Made by a program: the position numbers and the translations under genes. A stretch of DNA of 64,000 nucleotides, from positions 1 through 64,000 of the forward strand of contig JAFWXT010000069.1 of the NCBI GenBank assembly GCA_017522945.1. The letters run 5' to 3'. Positions 33,646 through 42,215 of this stretch are shown here, piece by piece. The notes below the pieces were generated by a model that was not told where the DNA came from, searched no databases, and saw only the letters and a list, made by a program, of their open reading frames with translations. Position 1 is the stretch's first letter. Each line of letters opens with the position of its first letter. Source of the stretch: Clostridia bacterium. Lineage in GTDB: Bacteria; Bacillota; Clostridia; Christensenellales; Borkfalkiaceae.

Positions 33646-35019
33646 TTATTTTTGATTAATCATTTCTTCTGGGTGGAAAACTTCATCAAACTTTTCAGCT
33701 GTTAAAAATCCTAATTCCACACAAGCTTCCTTTAAAGAAATATTTTCTTTATGAGCCTTCTTTGCAGTTTTTGCAGCATTTTCATAACCGATATATGGGT
33801 TAAGAGCTGTAACTAACATTAAAGAGTTATATAAATTGTGGTGCATTTTTTCTTTGTTTGCCTTAATACCCGTTACACAGTTCTTTTCAAACGAAATTAT
33901 ACCGTCGGCAAGAAGACGAACAGATTGTAAGAAATTGTAAATGATTACAGGCATAAATACGTTAAGTTCAAAGTTACCTTGTGAAGCGCCAACGCTAACA
34001 GCAACGTCGTTAGCCATAACTTGAACTGCAACCATAGTTAAACTTTCGCATTGAGTTGGGTTAACTTTACCTGGCATAATAGAGCTACCTGGTTCGTTTT
34101 CAGGAATAAAGATTTCACCAATACCGCAACGTGGACCAGAAGCAAGCCATCTTACGTCGTTTGCAATCTTCATAAGGTTGCAAGCAAGAGCTTTTAACGC
34201 GCCGTGAGCGAAAACTAATTCGTCTTTAGCGGTAAGAGCGTGAAATTTATTTCCAGCAGTTACAAAGTTTTTGCCAGTAATTAAGCTTACTTGTTTTGCA
34301 ACTTCTTCAGCAAAACCGATAGGAGCGTTAAGACCTGTACCAACTGCAGTACCACCTAAAGCAAGTTCTTTTAAACCACCTAAAGCAAGTTCAAGTTGAG
34401 CTTTGGTTTTTTCAACCATATTACGCCAACCGCTAATTTCTTGAGAAAACCCAACTGGAACAGCGTCTTGAAGGTGAGTTCTACCACTCTTAACAATACC
34501 TTCGTTTTCTTCTTCTAAACGCTTAAAGGTTTCAATCAACTTGTCCATTGCTGGGAAAAGCTTATCTTCAACCGATAAAACCGCAGCGATATGCATTGCC
34601 GTTGGGAAAGTATCGTTACTTGATTGACTCTTGTTTATGTCGTCGTTTGGATGAAGCAATTTTTTGCCTGCAAGTTCGTTACCGCGATTTGCAATAACTT
34701 CGTTTGCGTTCATATTTGATTGCGTACCGCTACCCGTTTGCCAAACTACTAGTGGGAAGTGTTCGTAAAGTTTACCGTCAATAACTTCATCGCAAGCAGT
34801 AGCAATTAAATTTGCCTTTTCTTCAGAAATCTTACCAAGTTTGCAGTTAGCCAAAGCAGCCGCCTTTTTTAAAATACCGAAAGCGTAAGTAATTTCGCGT
34901 GGCATAATTTCGCCACCGATTTGGAAGTTTAAACGACTTCTTTCAGTTTGAGCCGCCCAATATTTGTCTGCAGGCACTTTCATTTCGCCCATCGTGTCTT
35001 TTTCAATGCGGTATTCCAT
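33646..35019 (-). CDS. fumC: Fumarate hydratase, class II
   Basis: Oxygen-stable, Fe-independent fumarase, 457 residues, interconverting malate and fumarate. It shows [30 protein letters not shown], and the superfamily signature [15 protein letters not shown] with the catalytic Ser loop. It lies 11 bases after the malate dehydrogenase and 19 before hdrB, inside the same run. In this setting it supplies fumarate to the reductase module. AGGTG lies just upstream of the ATG. Confidence 0.97.
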   Translation of the reverse strand: MEYRIEKDTMGEMKVPADKYWAAQTERSRLNFQIGGEIMPREITYAFGILKKAAALANCKLGKISEEKANLIATACDEVIDGKLYEHFPLVVWQTGSGTQSNMNANEVIANRGNELAGKKLLHPNDDINKSQSSNDTFPTAMHIAAVLSVEDKLFPAMDKLIETFKRLEEENEGIVKSGRTHLQDAVPVGFSQEISGWRNMVEKTKAQLELALGGLKELALGGTAVGTGLNAPIGFAEEVAKQVSLITGKNFVTAGNKFHALTAKDELVFAHGALKALACNLMKIANDVRWLASGPRCGIGEIFIPENEPGSSIMPGKVNPTQCESLTMVAVQVMANDVAVSVGASQGNFELNVFMPVIIYNFLQSVRLLADGIISFEKNCVTGIKANKEKMHHNLYNSLMLVTALNPYIGYENAAKTAKKAHKENISLKEACVELGFLTAEKFDEVFHPEEMINQK

Positions 35020-35030
35020 TTTTACACCTC

Positions 35031-35978
35031 TTAGAAAGTAATGCTATCGATAACCGCTCTTAATGCAGCGGCAGAGTTTCTCATTTTTTCAAGTTCTTCT
35101 TCAGTGAGCTTTTCAACAAGCACAGACTTAACGCCATCTGCACCAACTAAGGTTAAAGCAGATAAACAAACGTCGTGTAAGCCGTATTCGCCATCCATTA
35201 AAGTAGAAACGGTTAAAACTGTTTCAGCATTACCCCTAAACGCCTTAATGATGTGAGCAACAGAAGTAGCAACGCCGTAAACGGTACAACCCTTACGAGC
35301 AATAATCTTACCGCCAGACTTGCGAACGTATTGTTCAACTTCTTCGTGAGTATATTCGTTAACTAAGTTATAAGGTGTTGCGATACAAGAGTTATATTCA
35401 TCAAGGTGAATACCTGCAATATTAGCAACCGACCATGGAACGAATGAAGAATCGCCGTGTTCACCTAAAACGTTAGCGTGAACTTGTTGTTGACTTACGT
35501 TATAAATTTCAGCAAGACGAGTTCTTAATCTAATTGTATCTAAAACAGTACCCGAACCGATAACTCTGTGTTTTGGTAAGCCAGTGTATTTTAAGAAAGC
35601 GTAAGTTAAAACGTCAACTGGGTTTGCAACCAAAATAAATAAAGCATTAGGAGCGTATTGCATAATTTGTGGAGCAATCGACTTAATGATATTTACGTTT
35701 GTTTGTGCAAGTTCAAGTCTTGTTTGACCAGGCTTTCTGCCTAAACCCGAAGTGATTACAACAACGTCAGAATCAACAGCGTCTCTGTAATCGCCAGCGT
35801 AAACGTTACAGTTAGAAACTACAGGTGTTGCTTGCTTAATATCAAGCGCTTCACCTAAAGCCTTTTGTGTGTTAACGTCGATTAAAACGATTTCAGATGC
35901 TAAACCACTCATCAAGATTGAGTATGCAGTGGTTGATCCAACTGCGCCTGCGCCAATAATTGTTACTTTTGTTTTCAT
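35031..35978 (-). CDS. LDH-fold malate dehydrogenase (Arg at the substrate-specificity position)
   Basis: NAD-dependent 2-ketoacid dehydrogenase, 315 residues. [11 protein letters not shown] is the NAD site, [10 protein letters not shown] and [12 protein letters not shown] (catalytic His) are as in lactate dehydrogenase. The specificity loop reads [11 protein letters not shown]. Bacterial lactate dehydrogenases have Gln (NQKPGETR) at the position corresponding to residue 102, and malate dehydrogenases have Arg. Gln-to-Arg is the classic switch to oxaloacetate/malate. The gene leads the run and fumC follows, so malate dehydrogenase fits better than the lactate enzyme that automatic annotation would likely give. 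Confidence 0.85.
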   Translation of the reverse strand: MKTKVTIIGAGAVGSTTAYSILMSGLASEIVLIDVNTQKALGEALDIKQATPVVSNCNVYAGDYRDAVDSDVVVITSGLGRKPGQTRLELAQTNVNIIKSIAPQIMQYAPNALFILVANPVDVLTYAFLKYTGLPKHRVIGSGTVLDTIRLRTRLAEIYNVSQQQVHANVLGEHGDSSFVPWSVANIAGIHLDEYNSCIATPYNLVNEYTHEEVEQYVRKSGGKIIARKGCTVYGVATSVAHIIKAFRGNAETVLTVSTLMDGEYGLHDVCLSALTLVGADGVKSVLVEKLTEEELEKMRNSAAALRAVIDSITF

Positions 35979-36330
35979 AGAAACTCCTTTTTATGTTTTA
36001 CTGTTATTTACTAAATTTTTGCCTGCTTTGCAGGTTTTCTAAGCGAATTAGGTTGCGTTTTTTTGCATTGCTTTGTTTTATTTCAACGCATCTTAAGGCA
36101 TTTAAACGCATAACCGCGCGCTTTGTATTATTATTTTATCATATAATAGCGAATTTTGAAAGAATTTTGAAAAAACTTTTTTTGTTTTAAAGCATACTAT
36201 TTTTTGATATCGATATATCGTTATCGATATGTGTTTTATCGATTAACAAAAAATTTCACATTTTTACTAAAAATTTTTCGTTTTTAAGCGTGTTTTATCA
36301 ATTAAATTTGCGGTTTATAGTTTTTGTGCC
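35979..36330. other. Intergenic region upstream of the malate-fumarate operon
   Basis: Holds the operon promoter, which I cannot place with certainty (a TTCAAA and TAAAAT pair on the minus strand near 36133-36165 is possible). It also contains the ATCGAT palindromes listed separately. No gene is seen. Confidence 0.6.
36208..36244. promoter_or_regulatory. Repeated TATCGATA palindromes, candidate operator
   Basis: Two perfect TATCGATA palindromes (36208-36215 and 36222-36229, centres 14 bases apart) and a third TATCGATT (36237-36244). They lie about 230-265 bases upstream of the malate dehydrogenase start and downstream of the LysR gene. Confidence 0.45.
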
Positions 36331-37254
36331 TTATTTTAAATATTTTCGGCGCGAATTACAAAGTTCGGTTATAAAATTTTTGTCAAGCTCGCTAAGTTTG
36401 TAGTCCTTTTTATAAACCAAAAAGTCTTTGTAAATATCGTTTTGCCCCTCAAGGTCAACTTGAACTAAATTATAACGCTTTAGCATGCTGTCGGTAATAG
36501 GCGAACAACGCGCAAAAGTTTGATTATTTTCTGAAAGCAAATCAAACATCGAAGCCCTACCCGTAAGATAAATAATTCGCTTACTTTCGCCCATTCGGTT
36601 AACTTCACGCGCTTCTTCTTCGGTAAGCGACGGAATAAATTGATCACCGTAAGAACATTCGATAAATTGTGAAAGATTATCTAAGGTAATTTTTTCAAGT
36701 GAAGCAAGTTCGCTGTTTGCGCTAAACACAAGTTTCATACCAAAACGCGCAATCATTTCACCCTTTAGCCCCTTTTCTTCAAGCAATTCTTTAAAATATT
36801 CTTCATCGCGTTCGTTATAGCGAAGAATAGCAAGCTTGTAATCTTCGTAAACCAAATTGTTTATAGCCTTTAAAGGATTGCTTTCGCAGTAAAAAATTTC
36901 GGTAAGCTTTTCTTGGTTTAAGTTTTTAGAAAATTCGGTAAAGGCGTTTGAAATATAACTCGCTCTTGGAACGGTGATTGAAAAAATCGATAGCCCGCGC
37001 CTTTTGTTAAATAGGTTTTGCACTTCTTCAACTTGGCTTACTATTTTTTTAGCGTGCTGTAAAAACTTTTTGCCATCCGCCGTTGGAATAACACCTTTTG
37101 TTGTTCTTTCAAAAATAGTTATCCCGATAGAGTTTTCAAGCTCTTTAATAGCCCTGCTTAAGTTCGGTTGCGCCATATAAAGATTTTCGGCAGCGTTTTT
37201 TATCGAGCCCGTCTTTGCAATTTCTAACGCGTATCTTAAATGGTAAATGTTCAA
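36331..37254 (-). CDS. LysR-family transcriptional regulator
   Basis: 307 residues. N-terminal helix-turn-helix: HLRYALEIAKTGSIKNAAEN, then LYMAQPNLSRAIKELE, then GITIFERTTKGVIPT. A two-lobed effector domain follows (about 95-300). It lies upstream of, and in the same direction as, the malate-fumarate run and is the likely local regulator. A C4-acid effector is plausible but not shown by sequence. An inverted repeat of GTTACAA sits 40-80 bases upstream of its start. Confidence 0.92.
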   Translation of the reverse strand: MNIYHLRYALEIAKTGSIKNAAENLYMAQPNLSRAIKELENSIGITIFERTTKGVIPTADGKKFLQHAKKIVSQVEEVQNLFNKRRGLSIFSITVPRASYISNAFTEFSKNLNQEKLTEIFYCESNPLKAINNLVYEDYKLAILRYNERDEEYFKELLEEKGLKGEMIARFGMKLVFSANSELASLEKITLDNLSQFIECSYGDQFIPSLTEEEAREVNRMGESKRIIYLTGRASMFDLLSENNQTFARCSPITDSMLKRYNLVQVDLEGQNDIYKDFLVYKKDYKLSELDKNFITELCNSRRKYLK

Positions 37255-37293
37255 TTTAGTTCTCCTACGCTTTTTTTATGTTTTGTAAACAAC

Positions 37294-37333
37294 GTTACAA
37301 ACAACTATTGGCTTTATAGCTAATTGTTGTAAC
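37294..37333. promoter_or_regulatory. GTTACAA / TTGTAAC inverted repeat upstream of the LysR gene
   Basis: GTTACAA (37294-37300) and TTGTAAC (37327-37333) form inverted half-sites spanning 40 bases with partly matching inner arms (CAA/TTG). Autoregulatory LysR binding is one reading. Confidence 0.4.
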
Positions 37334-37716
37334 CGCGCTTTTTATTATTATAATAATAAAATGCCCTTCACCACAAATTATATCAAATGAAAATAAATCA
37401 CGCAAGGTTTTTATAGTGATTATTAAAAATTTTAACTAAAAAATTCCTATTTTTTAACTTTTTAAAAAATTGCAAACACAAAATAAAAACCCAATTTGTT
37501 TTAAATTTAAAGTCCCATTATCAATAATTATCAGTCTTTTGCGCTATTTTTAGCCCTTTAAATAAGCAAATTTAAATAAAAACCACCCTATAAGGCGATT
37601 ATCGCCACTTTCGTTTATAAAAAACATTGACTTAAAAATGTTTTTATGATATGATTATATAGCGCATTGGCGCGCAGTTGTTATACCAAAGCGTAAGTCG
37701 AAATATCATTTCAAGC

Positions 37717-37942
37717 TGTCATACTGAGCGAAGTCGAAATATCTAGCTTGAACTATTGAGATCCTTCGACGTTGCTCAGGATGACAAAATACTGTAATAC
37801 TGAGCGTTTTTATGTCATACTGAGTGTTTTTATGTCATACTGAGCGTTTCTATGTCATACTGAGCGTTAGTCGAAGTATCTAACTTTATCTACATCAAAC
37901 ATGAGATCCTTCGATTATGCTTCGCTCCACTTAAGGATGACA
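37717..37942. repeat. Cluster of TGTCATACTGAGCG hairpin repeats
   Basis: Two imperfect hairpins pair left arms (TGTCATACTGAGCGAAGTCG, TGTCATACTGAGCGTTAGTC) with right arms (GAGATCCTTCGACG...GGATGACA). Between them runs a 20-base tandem (TATGTCATACTGAGCGTTTT-like, four copies from about 37790). Single relics occur near 9497, 15331 and 38720. Families of this sequence are widely seen as interspersed repeats in bacteria. Confidence 0.85.
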
Positions 37943-38012
37943 AAATTGATCAATTGACTAAAAACAATAAAAAAAGCCACCTATAGCGCGATTAACGCAC
38001 ATAAAGGAAGTT

Positions 38013-38594
38013 ATGAAAAAACTATTAATAACAGGATTTATGCCATTTAACGGCGAAAAAATCAACCCATCGTGGCAAGCAGTTTTAATGCTTGATAACC
38101 AAATAGGCGATTACGAACTAACAAAAATGCTTGTACCCGTAGTGTTTGAAAAGGGCGCGAAAGCGGTAATAGAAAAGGCTACTAAGCTTTGCCCCGATGC
38201 AATTTTATGTATAGGGCAAGCAGGTGGCAGAAACGCCATAACACCCGAACTTGTAGCAATAAACTTACGCCACGCCGAAATACCCGATAACGAAGGCAAC
38301 AAGCCCCAAGACCAACCTATTATTTCAGGCGGCGAAAACGCATACTTTAGCACCATACCGTCGAGAAAAATAGCCAGCGCTATAAATGAATTAGGTATTT
38401 TATCTAAGGTTTCATATTCAGCAGGGGCGTATGTTTGCAACGATTTACTTTACAATTTATTAGCATATTACAAAAACACGAATATAAAAGTAGGCTTTAT
38501 ACACGTACCCTACTGCACCGAACAAAACAAAGAGCCGAGCATGGAACTTTCTACCATCGCCCGCGCTCTAACCACCGCAATTGAAAACATATAA
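38013..38594 (+). CDS. pcp: Pyroglutamyl-peptidase I
   Basis: Cytosolic cysteine peptidase that removes N-terminal pyroglutamate. 193 residues, slightly short of the usual 200-215. It starts with the family opening LLITGFMPFNGEKINPSW. The catalytic Cys lies in SAGAYVCNDLLY and the His in FIHVPYC, with the Glu in the TPELVAINLRHAEIPDN region. AAGGAAG sits directly before the ATG. It stands alone between repeat-rich spacers and runs opposite to the long minus-strand blocks. Confidence 0.93.
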   Translation: MKKLLITGFMPFNGEKINPSWQAVLMLDNQIGDYELTKMLVPVVFEKGAKAVIEKATKLCPDAILCIGQAGGRNAITPELVAINLRHAEIPDNEGNKPQDQPIISGGENAYFSTIPSRKIASAINELGILSKVSYSAGAYVCNDLLYNLLAYYKNTNIKVGFIHVPYCTEQNKEPSMELSTIARALTTAIENI

Positions 38595-38990
38595 TTGGGG
38601 GCGATGTCACAATTTTGCCACCTTGAGCCCAGTCAAAAGGTCTCACTATCGCAATAAAAAACCTTCTCCAGTGGGAGAAGGTGGCGCGCCCTACGGCGCG
38701 ACGGATGAGGTGTTAATAGATCCATCGACGTTGCTCAGGATGACAAGAATAGTTGCTCTGGCTGACAGTTATTACTCAAAAAACCCCTGTATAGCGCGAC
38801 AAACGCCTACTTGAGCACTAATGCTACAAAAAAATAAGCCCTTAATATGCGTAAAACCCCACTTCACTTTTTTTAAAAAGTTTAGTGGGCTTTTTTTATA
38901 AACTCTTTACCTGTTTTTTTATAAACTTGTTTCTACAATACTTTTCAATAGCATAAAATATTTAAAATACTGCCTTTTATTTGCACCTTT
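38595..38990. repeat. Repeat-rich spacer after pcp
   Basis: No gene. It holds a GGCGATGTCACAA run (38600-38612), shared with 42058-42070. A palindromic element follows: CCTTCTCC/GGAGAAGG hairpin then GGCGCGCC..GGCGCG, 38662-38702. There is also a right-arm relic of the TGTCATACTGAG family (38720-38745), a CCCTGTATAGCGCGAC element (38785-38807) and a terminator (38858-38897). Confidence 0.7.
38858..38897. terminator. Hairpin terminator
   Basis: CCCACT and AGTGGG arms with an inner A/T stem, followed on the plus strand by TTTTTTT. T-rich on the minus side too, so it may serve both pcp and the Xre gene. Confidence 0.7.
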
Positions 38991-39215
38991 TTAATATTCT
39001 TGTAATCCCAAAAAATAATCTGCCGATACGTTAAAGGCAATAACCATACTTTTAAGTGAATCGTAACCAGGTTTTGCCTTACCCTTTAACCATTCACTTA
39101 CCTGACTTTGTTTCACCCCAATTATTTTTGCAAATGCAACCTGCGTTAAATTTTTTTCACTTAAAAAATCTTTTAGTATACTGCTGAAGCTGTTTTCCAT
39201 GTTAAATTTATCCAT
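38991..39215 (-). CDS. Small Xre/HTH_3-family repressor
   Basis: 74 residues, essentially one helix-turn-helix: LTQVAFAKIIGVKQSQVSEW then LKGKAKPGYDSLKSM. It is divergent from the secreted beta-helix/dockerin protein, and the gap carries two palindromes that fit a dimeric Xre protein. A minus-strand TATAAT (39227-39222) ends 6 bases before ATG 39215, so the transcript may be leaderless; ATG 39200 is an alternative start. Likely role: autoregulation and repression of the divergent surface-protein gene. Confidence 0.88.
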   Translation of the reverse strand: MDKFNMENSFSSILKDFLSEKNLTQVAFAKIIGVKQSQVSEWLKGKAKPGYDSLKSMVIAFNVSADYFLGLQEY

Positions 39216-39223
39216 ACTAAGAT

Positions 39224-39243
39224 TATATAGAATCTTCTATATA
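39224..39243. promoter_or_regulatory. Xre operator 1, overlapping the repressor's own -10 box
   Basis: TATATAGAATCTTCTATATA, a perfect palindrome with a TC centre, covers the minus-strand TATAAT of the Xre gene. Confidence 0.65.
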
Positions 39244-39248
39244 ATTGC

Positions 39249-39277
39249 TTGACATATAGAATATTCTATAGTATAAT
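39249..39277 (+). promoter_or_regulatory. Promoter of the dockerin protein with Xre operator 2 filling its spacer
   Basis: TTGACA (39249-39254), 17-base spacer, TATAAT (39272-39277). The spacer is occupied by the 16-base palindrome TATAGAATATTCTATA (39255-39270), sharing TATAGAA/TTCTATA half-sites with operator 1. Binding there would block the promoter. Confidence 0.75.
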
Positions 39278-39337
39278 TATGCTACCATACTTTCACAATT
39301 ATGCAAATTGTGATAAATAAAGTAAAAGGAGATAACT

Positions 39338-41920
39338 ATGAAGAAAAATAAGTTTACGTGCTATTTATTAGCGCTAATTGTTTGTTTTACTGCATCATTT
39401 ACCTTTACTCCTACCGCTTTTGCGCAAGGAACAGGTGAAGAAGGAGCAGAACAAACCACTTACGTTGCAAAAGTTGGCAATACTGAATATTCAACCATTG
39501 ATGAGGCGATTGCTAAGTGGACCAACGGCACAACCCTAACCTTACTTGCCGACGTTACTTTATCTGACGTTATTTCGCTTAGCTCTACAGAACATCATAT
39601 TTTAGACCTTTCTACTTATACAATGACCGCAGCTAGCAAAAAGGACGCTATTCAAATTGTTTGTAATGGACAGTCAAGTGAAACTTATTGTTTAACCATT
39701 AATGCAGATGCAACTAATCCTGGTGGTATAACTGCTACAGGCAAAGCTTGTATTTATTATAAAAAGACTGCGTCAACTAAAGACCGTCCAATAACAAGAA
39801 TAAATGAGGGAATATTCAACGGTTCTTATTCTGTAAATTTTAGCAGTTCAAATTCGGGAACAAATTGTCCTACATTGCAGATCAATGGCGGAACTTTTAA
39901 TTCTTATTTTAGTGCGACAAAATGCAAACTCATTATTAATAACGGAATATTCAATGCTTCAATTAATTGCACGGGCGACTCAACAGCTTATAGGCATATA
40001 AGCCTTGGTAAGTTTAAGCAATTTCAATTTTTAACTGCTGACGCCGTAAACAAATTTGGCATTGGGTCAAACTGGGATCAATGCAAAGCGGGCAACTACG
40101 ACCGTTTCCTTTACGTTGATAAAGATGGATATTTAAACGTTGTCAATTCAAAACCTGCCGATTTAGACTTTGAAGCAAAAACTGATTATTCTACGTTTAG
40201 TAGTTATTTAAAATACAGTTCTGCTGCGGCAAATGGACTATACTACGAAAAAGTAGAAGTAGCTATTGAAAAAGCGAATAAGACTAGTAGTTCAACTATT
40301 CAATTCTTTACAGAGATAGAGACTCTTGACGTTGCTAAAACTTTAAAGTTTGACATTACTGATGAGAATGCTCAATCACCTTCTACAGTTTATTTAACAA
40401 CATCATCTTCAAAATTTATATTAACTTTTAATACAGATGAAGAACCTACCACTCTATCAGTAATTTCTCAAAATGAAGATTACAACCTTATCTATAGCGA
40501 TACTACAAACGAAGATGGCACTACTACTCGTACATATTCATTAAAAAAGAAACCAACCGTTGCTAATATTGGAACACAAGGCTATACTTCTTTACAGGCT
40601 GCATACAATGCTGCTACTAACGGAGCAACTATTACTTTAACTAATGACGTTGAAGAAGCTGGTTTAGTTATAGAAAAAGACGTTACTATTGACCTTGCCA
40701 GCAAAACTTACACAATTAATAACGAACTTGCAAGATCTGAAAGCGCTGGTTTAACAATTGCAGAAGGCTACACCGTAACTATTAAAAACGGAACTATTAC
40801 CGGCTATGCTTTAGGCGCATTGGTTGACAACTACTCTAACCTTACTATTGAAAACCTTACTATCGACGGAACAAACGCTGATTGCACTCTTTCAAACAAA
40901 GCAGGCGCAAGCACTATAAAAGATTCAACAATTATTGCTTCAGAAAACGGCGTTGCTTTTGATATTTGCGAAGAAGGCGAATCTCAAGGCGCAAGCGTTA
41001 CGGTTGATAACAGCACTATTAACGGTTTAATTAAACTAACCGATAATAACGGCGGTGAATTTGCCGGCTCTTTAATTGAAAACGGCCATGCTCATACTTC
41101 AACCGGTAATTATATTCAAACAACTAACGATATTCAAGTTTTAGATGAATACGCATTTACTATCACTTTAGATAGCACTAACGTAAAAGCAAACGAAAGC
41201 GTTGTTGCAACCATATCTTTAAATAAAGATTTTTATTCTGCAGATTGGGCGTTCACTTACAACAGTGCTTTATTTGCTTGTGATGCCGATACTGATAACG
41301 ACGGCGTAATCGACGGCGAAATTGAAGGTATTGCTTTTGAAGGAAGTGCAAACCAAGCTTTAGTTAGCTATACTTTAGTTGCAAAGAACGATATTAGCGG
41401 TTTAACTTCAACTTCTTTTGCGGTTAGCGGTCACGTTGTTCAATACTATGAACAATCTTTAAATTCAATAGTTAACGCAGTTACTGACGACACTAAAGAA
41501 GTTAGCATTTCACTTGATTGCACCGTAGAAGTTAAAGCCGACTACGTTCAAGGTTATTCATTAATAGTTGTTAAAGGTAGTGATGCAGGTTACTCTTATA
41601 ACGGCGAAAAAATGTATTACGTTGAATCTTACGAAGGATTTGCAATTTTAGTTGAAGGCGCAGTTAGCGCAGAAGAAGTTGCGTTAGTTCTTTCTAAAGC
41701 AAGCGATTGCGTTGAAATCGTTAAAACTTACGACGTTAACGCTTCTTACGTTGCCGACGGAAAGATTGACTTAAAGGACGCAACTGCAGTATACGCTTGT
41801 TCAGCCCTTGATTTTGACGTTGCTAGCTATATGGAATTATTCTTACGTGCCGACGTTAATAACGATTATAAGGTAAACATGTTCGACATTAACCTTATAA
41901 CTGCTAACTACACTGAATAA
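39338..41920 (+). CDS. Secreted beta-helix protein with cohesin-like and dockerin-like C-terminal regions
   Basis: 860 residues. The signal peptide ends near AFAQ. Two regions resemble right-handed beta-helix repeats with short Ig-like openings (EYSTIDEAIAKWTNG and GYTSLQAAYNAATNG, about residues 45 and 410), the second with TIDLASKTYTINN and VTIKNGTITGY. Residues ~605-735 look like a cohesin fold (ITLDSTNVKANESV, ADWAFTYNSALF). The last ~65 residues hold two Ca-loop-like segments (ADGKIDLKDATAVYA and DVNNDYKVNMFDINLI), a dockerin pattern. AAGGAG lies 7 bases before the ATG. Ligand unknown; it may assemble with the cohesin-like protein downstream. The domain calls are by eye. Confidence 0.75.
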   Translation: MKKNKFTCYLLALIVCFTASFTFTPTAFAQGTGEEGAEQTTYVAKVGNTEYSTIDEAIAKWTNGTTLTLLADVTLSDVISLSSTEHHILDLSTYTMTAASKKDAIQIVCNGQSSETYCLTINADATNPGGITATGKACIYYKKTASTKDRPITRINEGIFNGSYSVNFSSSNSGTNCPTLQINGGTFNSYFSATKCKLIINNGIFNASINCTGDSTAYRHISLGKFKQFQFLTADAVNKFGIGSNWDQCKAGNYDRFLYVDKDGYLNVVNSKPADLDFEAKTDYSTFSSYLKYSSAAANGLYYEKVEVAIEKANKTSSSTIQFFTEIETLDVAKTLKFDITDENAQSPSTVYLTTSSSKFILTFNTDEEPTTLSVISQNEDYNLIYSDTTNEDGTTTRTYSLKKKPTVANIGTQGYTSLQAAYNAATNGATITLTNDVEEAGLVIEKDVTIDLASKTYTINNELARSESAGLTIAEGYTVTIKNGTITGYALGALVDNYSNLTIENLTIDGTNADCTLSNKAGASTIKDSTIIASENGVAFDICEEGESQGASVTVDNSTINGLIKLTDNNGGEFAGSLIENGHAHTSTGNYIQTTNDIQVLDEYAFTITLDSTNVKANESVVATISLNKDFYSADWAFTYNSALFACDADTDNDGVIDGEIEGIAFEGSANQALVSYTLVAKNDISGLTSTSFAVSGHVVQYYEQSLNSIVNAVTDDTKEVSISLDCTVEVKADYVQGYSLIVVKGSDAGYSYNGEKMYYVESYEGFAILVEGAVSAEEVALVLSKASDCVEIVKTYDVNASYVADGKIDLKDATAVYACSALDFDVASYMELFLRADVNNDYKVNMFDINLITANYTE

Positions 41921-41934
41921 AATACCTGTTTTAG

Positions 41935-41959
41935 CCCCTTGCTTTTTATTAGCAAGGGG
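41935..41959 (+). terminator. Hairpin after the dockerin protein gene
   Basis: CCCCTTGC and GCAAGGGG pair perfectly around 9 bases, 15 bases past the stop. There is no strong T-run after it. Confidence 0.65.
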
Positions 41960-42056
41960 ACTAATTAATAAAAAGAGTTAAATAAAATTTTAACAATTTT
42001 ACCTAACTTATTTATTATAATAGGTTATAAGCAATCGAATTGAGTTTAATTTAAAG

Positions 42057-42081
42057 GCGATGTCACAACAATTGGTTGAAT
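42057..42081. repeat. Copy of the GATGT-ACAA-CAATGGTTGA interspersed motif
   Basis: GGCGATGTCACAACAATTGG followed by TTGAA. Related copies at 17233-17256 and 56912-56936, and a partial one at 38600. Confidence 0.55.
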
Positions 42082-42215
42082 TTTTAATAAAATAAATATA
42101 CTTAAACTAATGCCTAAAATACGCTTTTGCGTGGTAGATAAAGTGTATTTTATCAACCCTATTTTTTGAGAGAGCCACTTAAAAACGGCGATTGCTATTT
42201 TGGAGAATTTATAAA

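Larger units (their letters stand above)
37255..38012. other. 758-base repeat-rich spacer between the LysR gene and pcp
   Basis: The left 320 bases are AT-rich and hold the LysR-side inverted repeat. The right part is made of interspersed repeats: two CCTATAGCGCGATTA-type elements (37586-37613, 37980-37998) and the TGTCATACTGAGCG cluster. I see no gene. Confidence 0.7.

Noticed and set aside
35031-35978. Calling this gene L-lactate dehydrogenase
   Set aside because: The specificity loop has Arg instead of Gln and the neighbour is fumarase, so malate dehydrogenase fits better.
37790-37866. CRISPR-like short repeats
   Set aside because: The units are 20-base direct tandems without unique spacers, and no cas gene lies nearby; they are arms of a hairpin family.
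38581-38814. 77-codon plus-strand ORF after pcp
   Set aside because: It overlaps the pcp end and consists of interspersed palindromic repeats.
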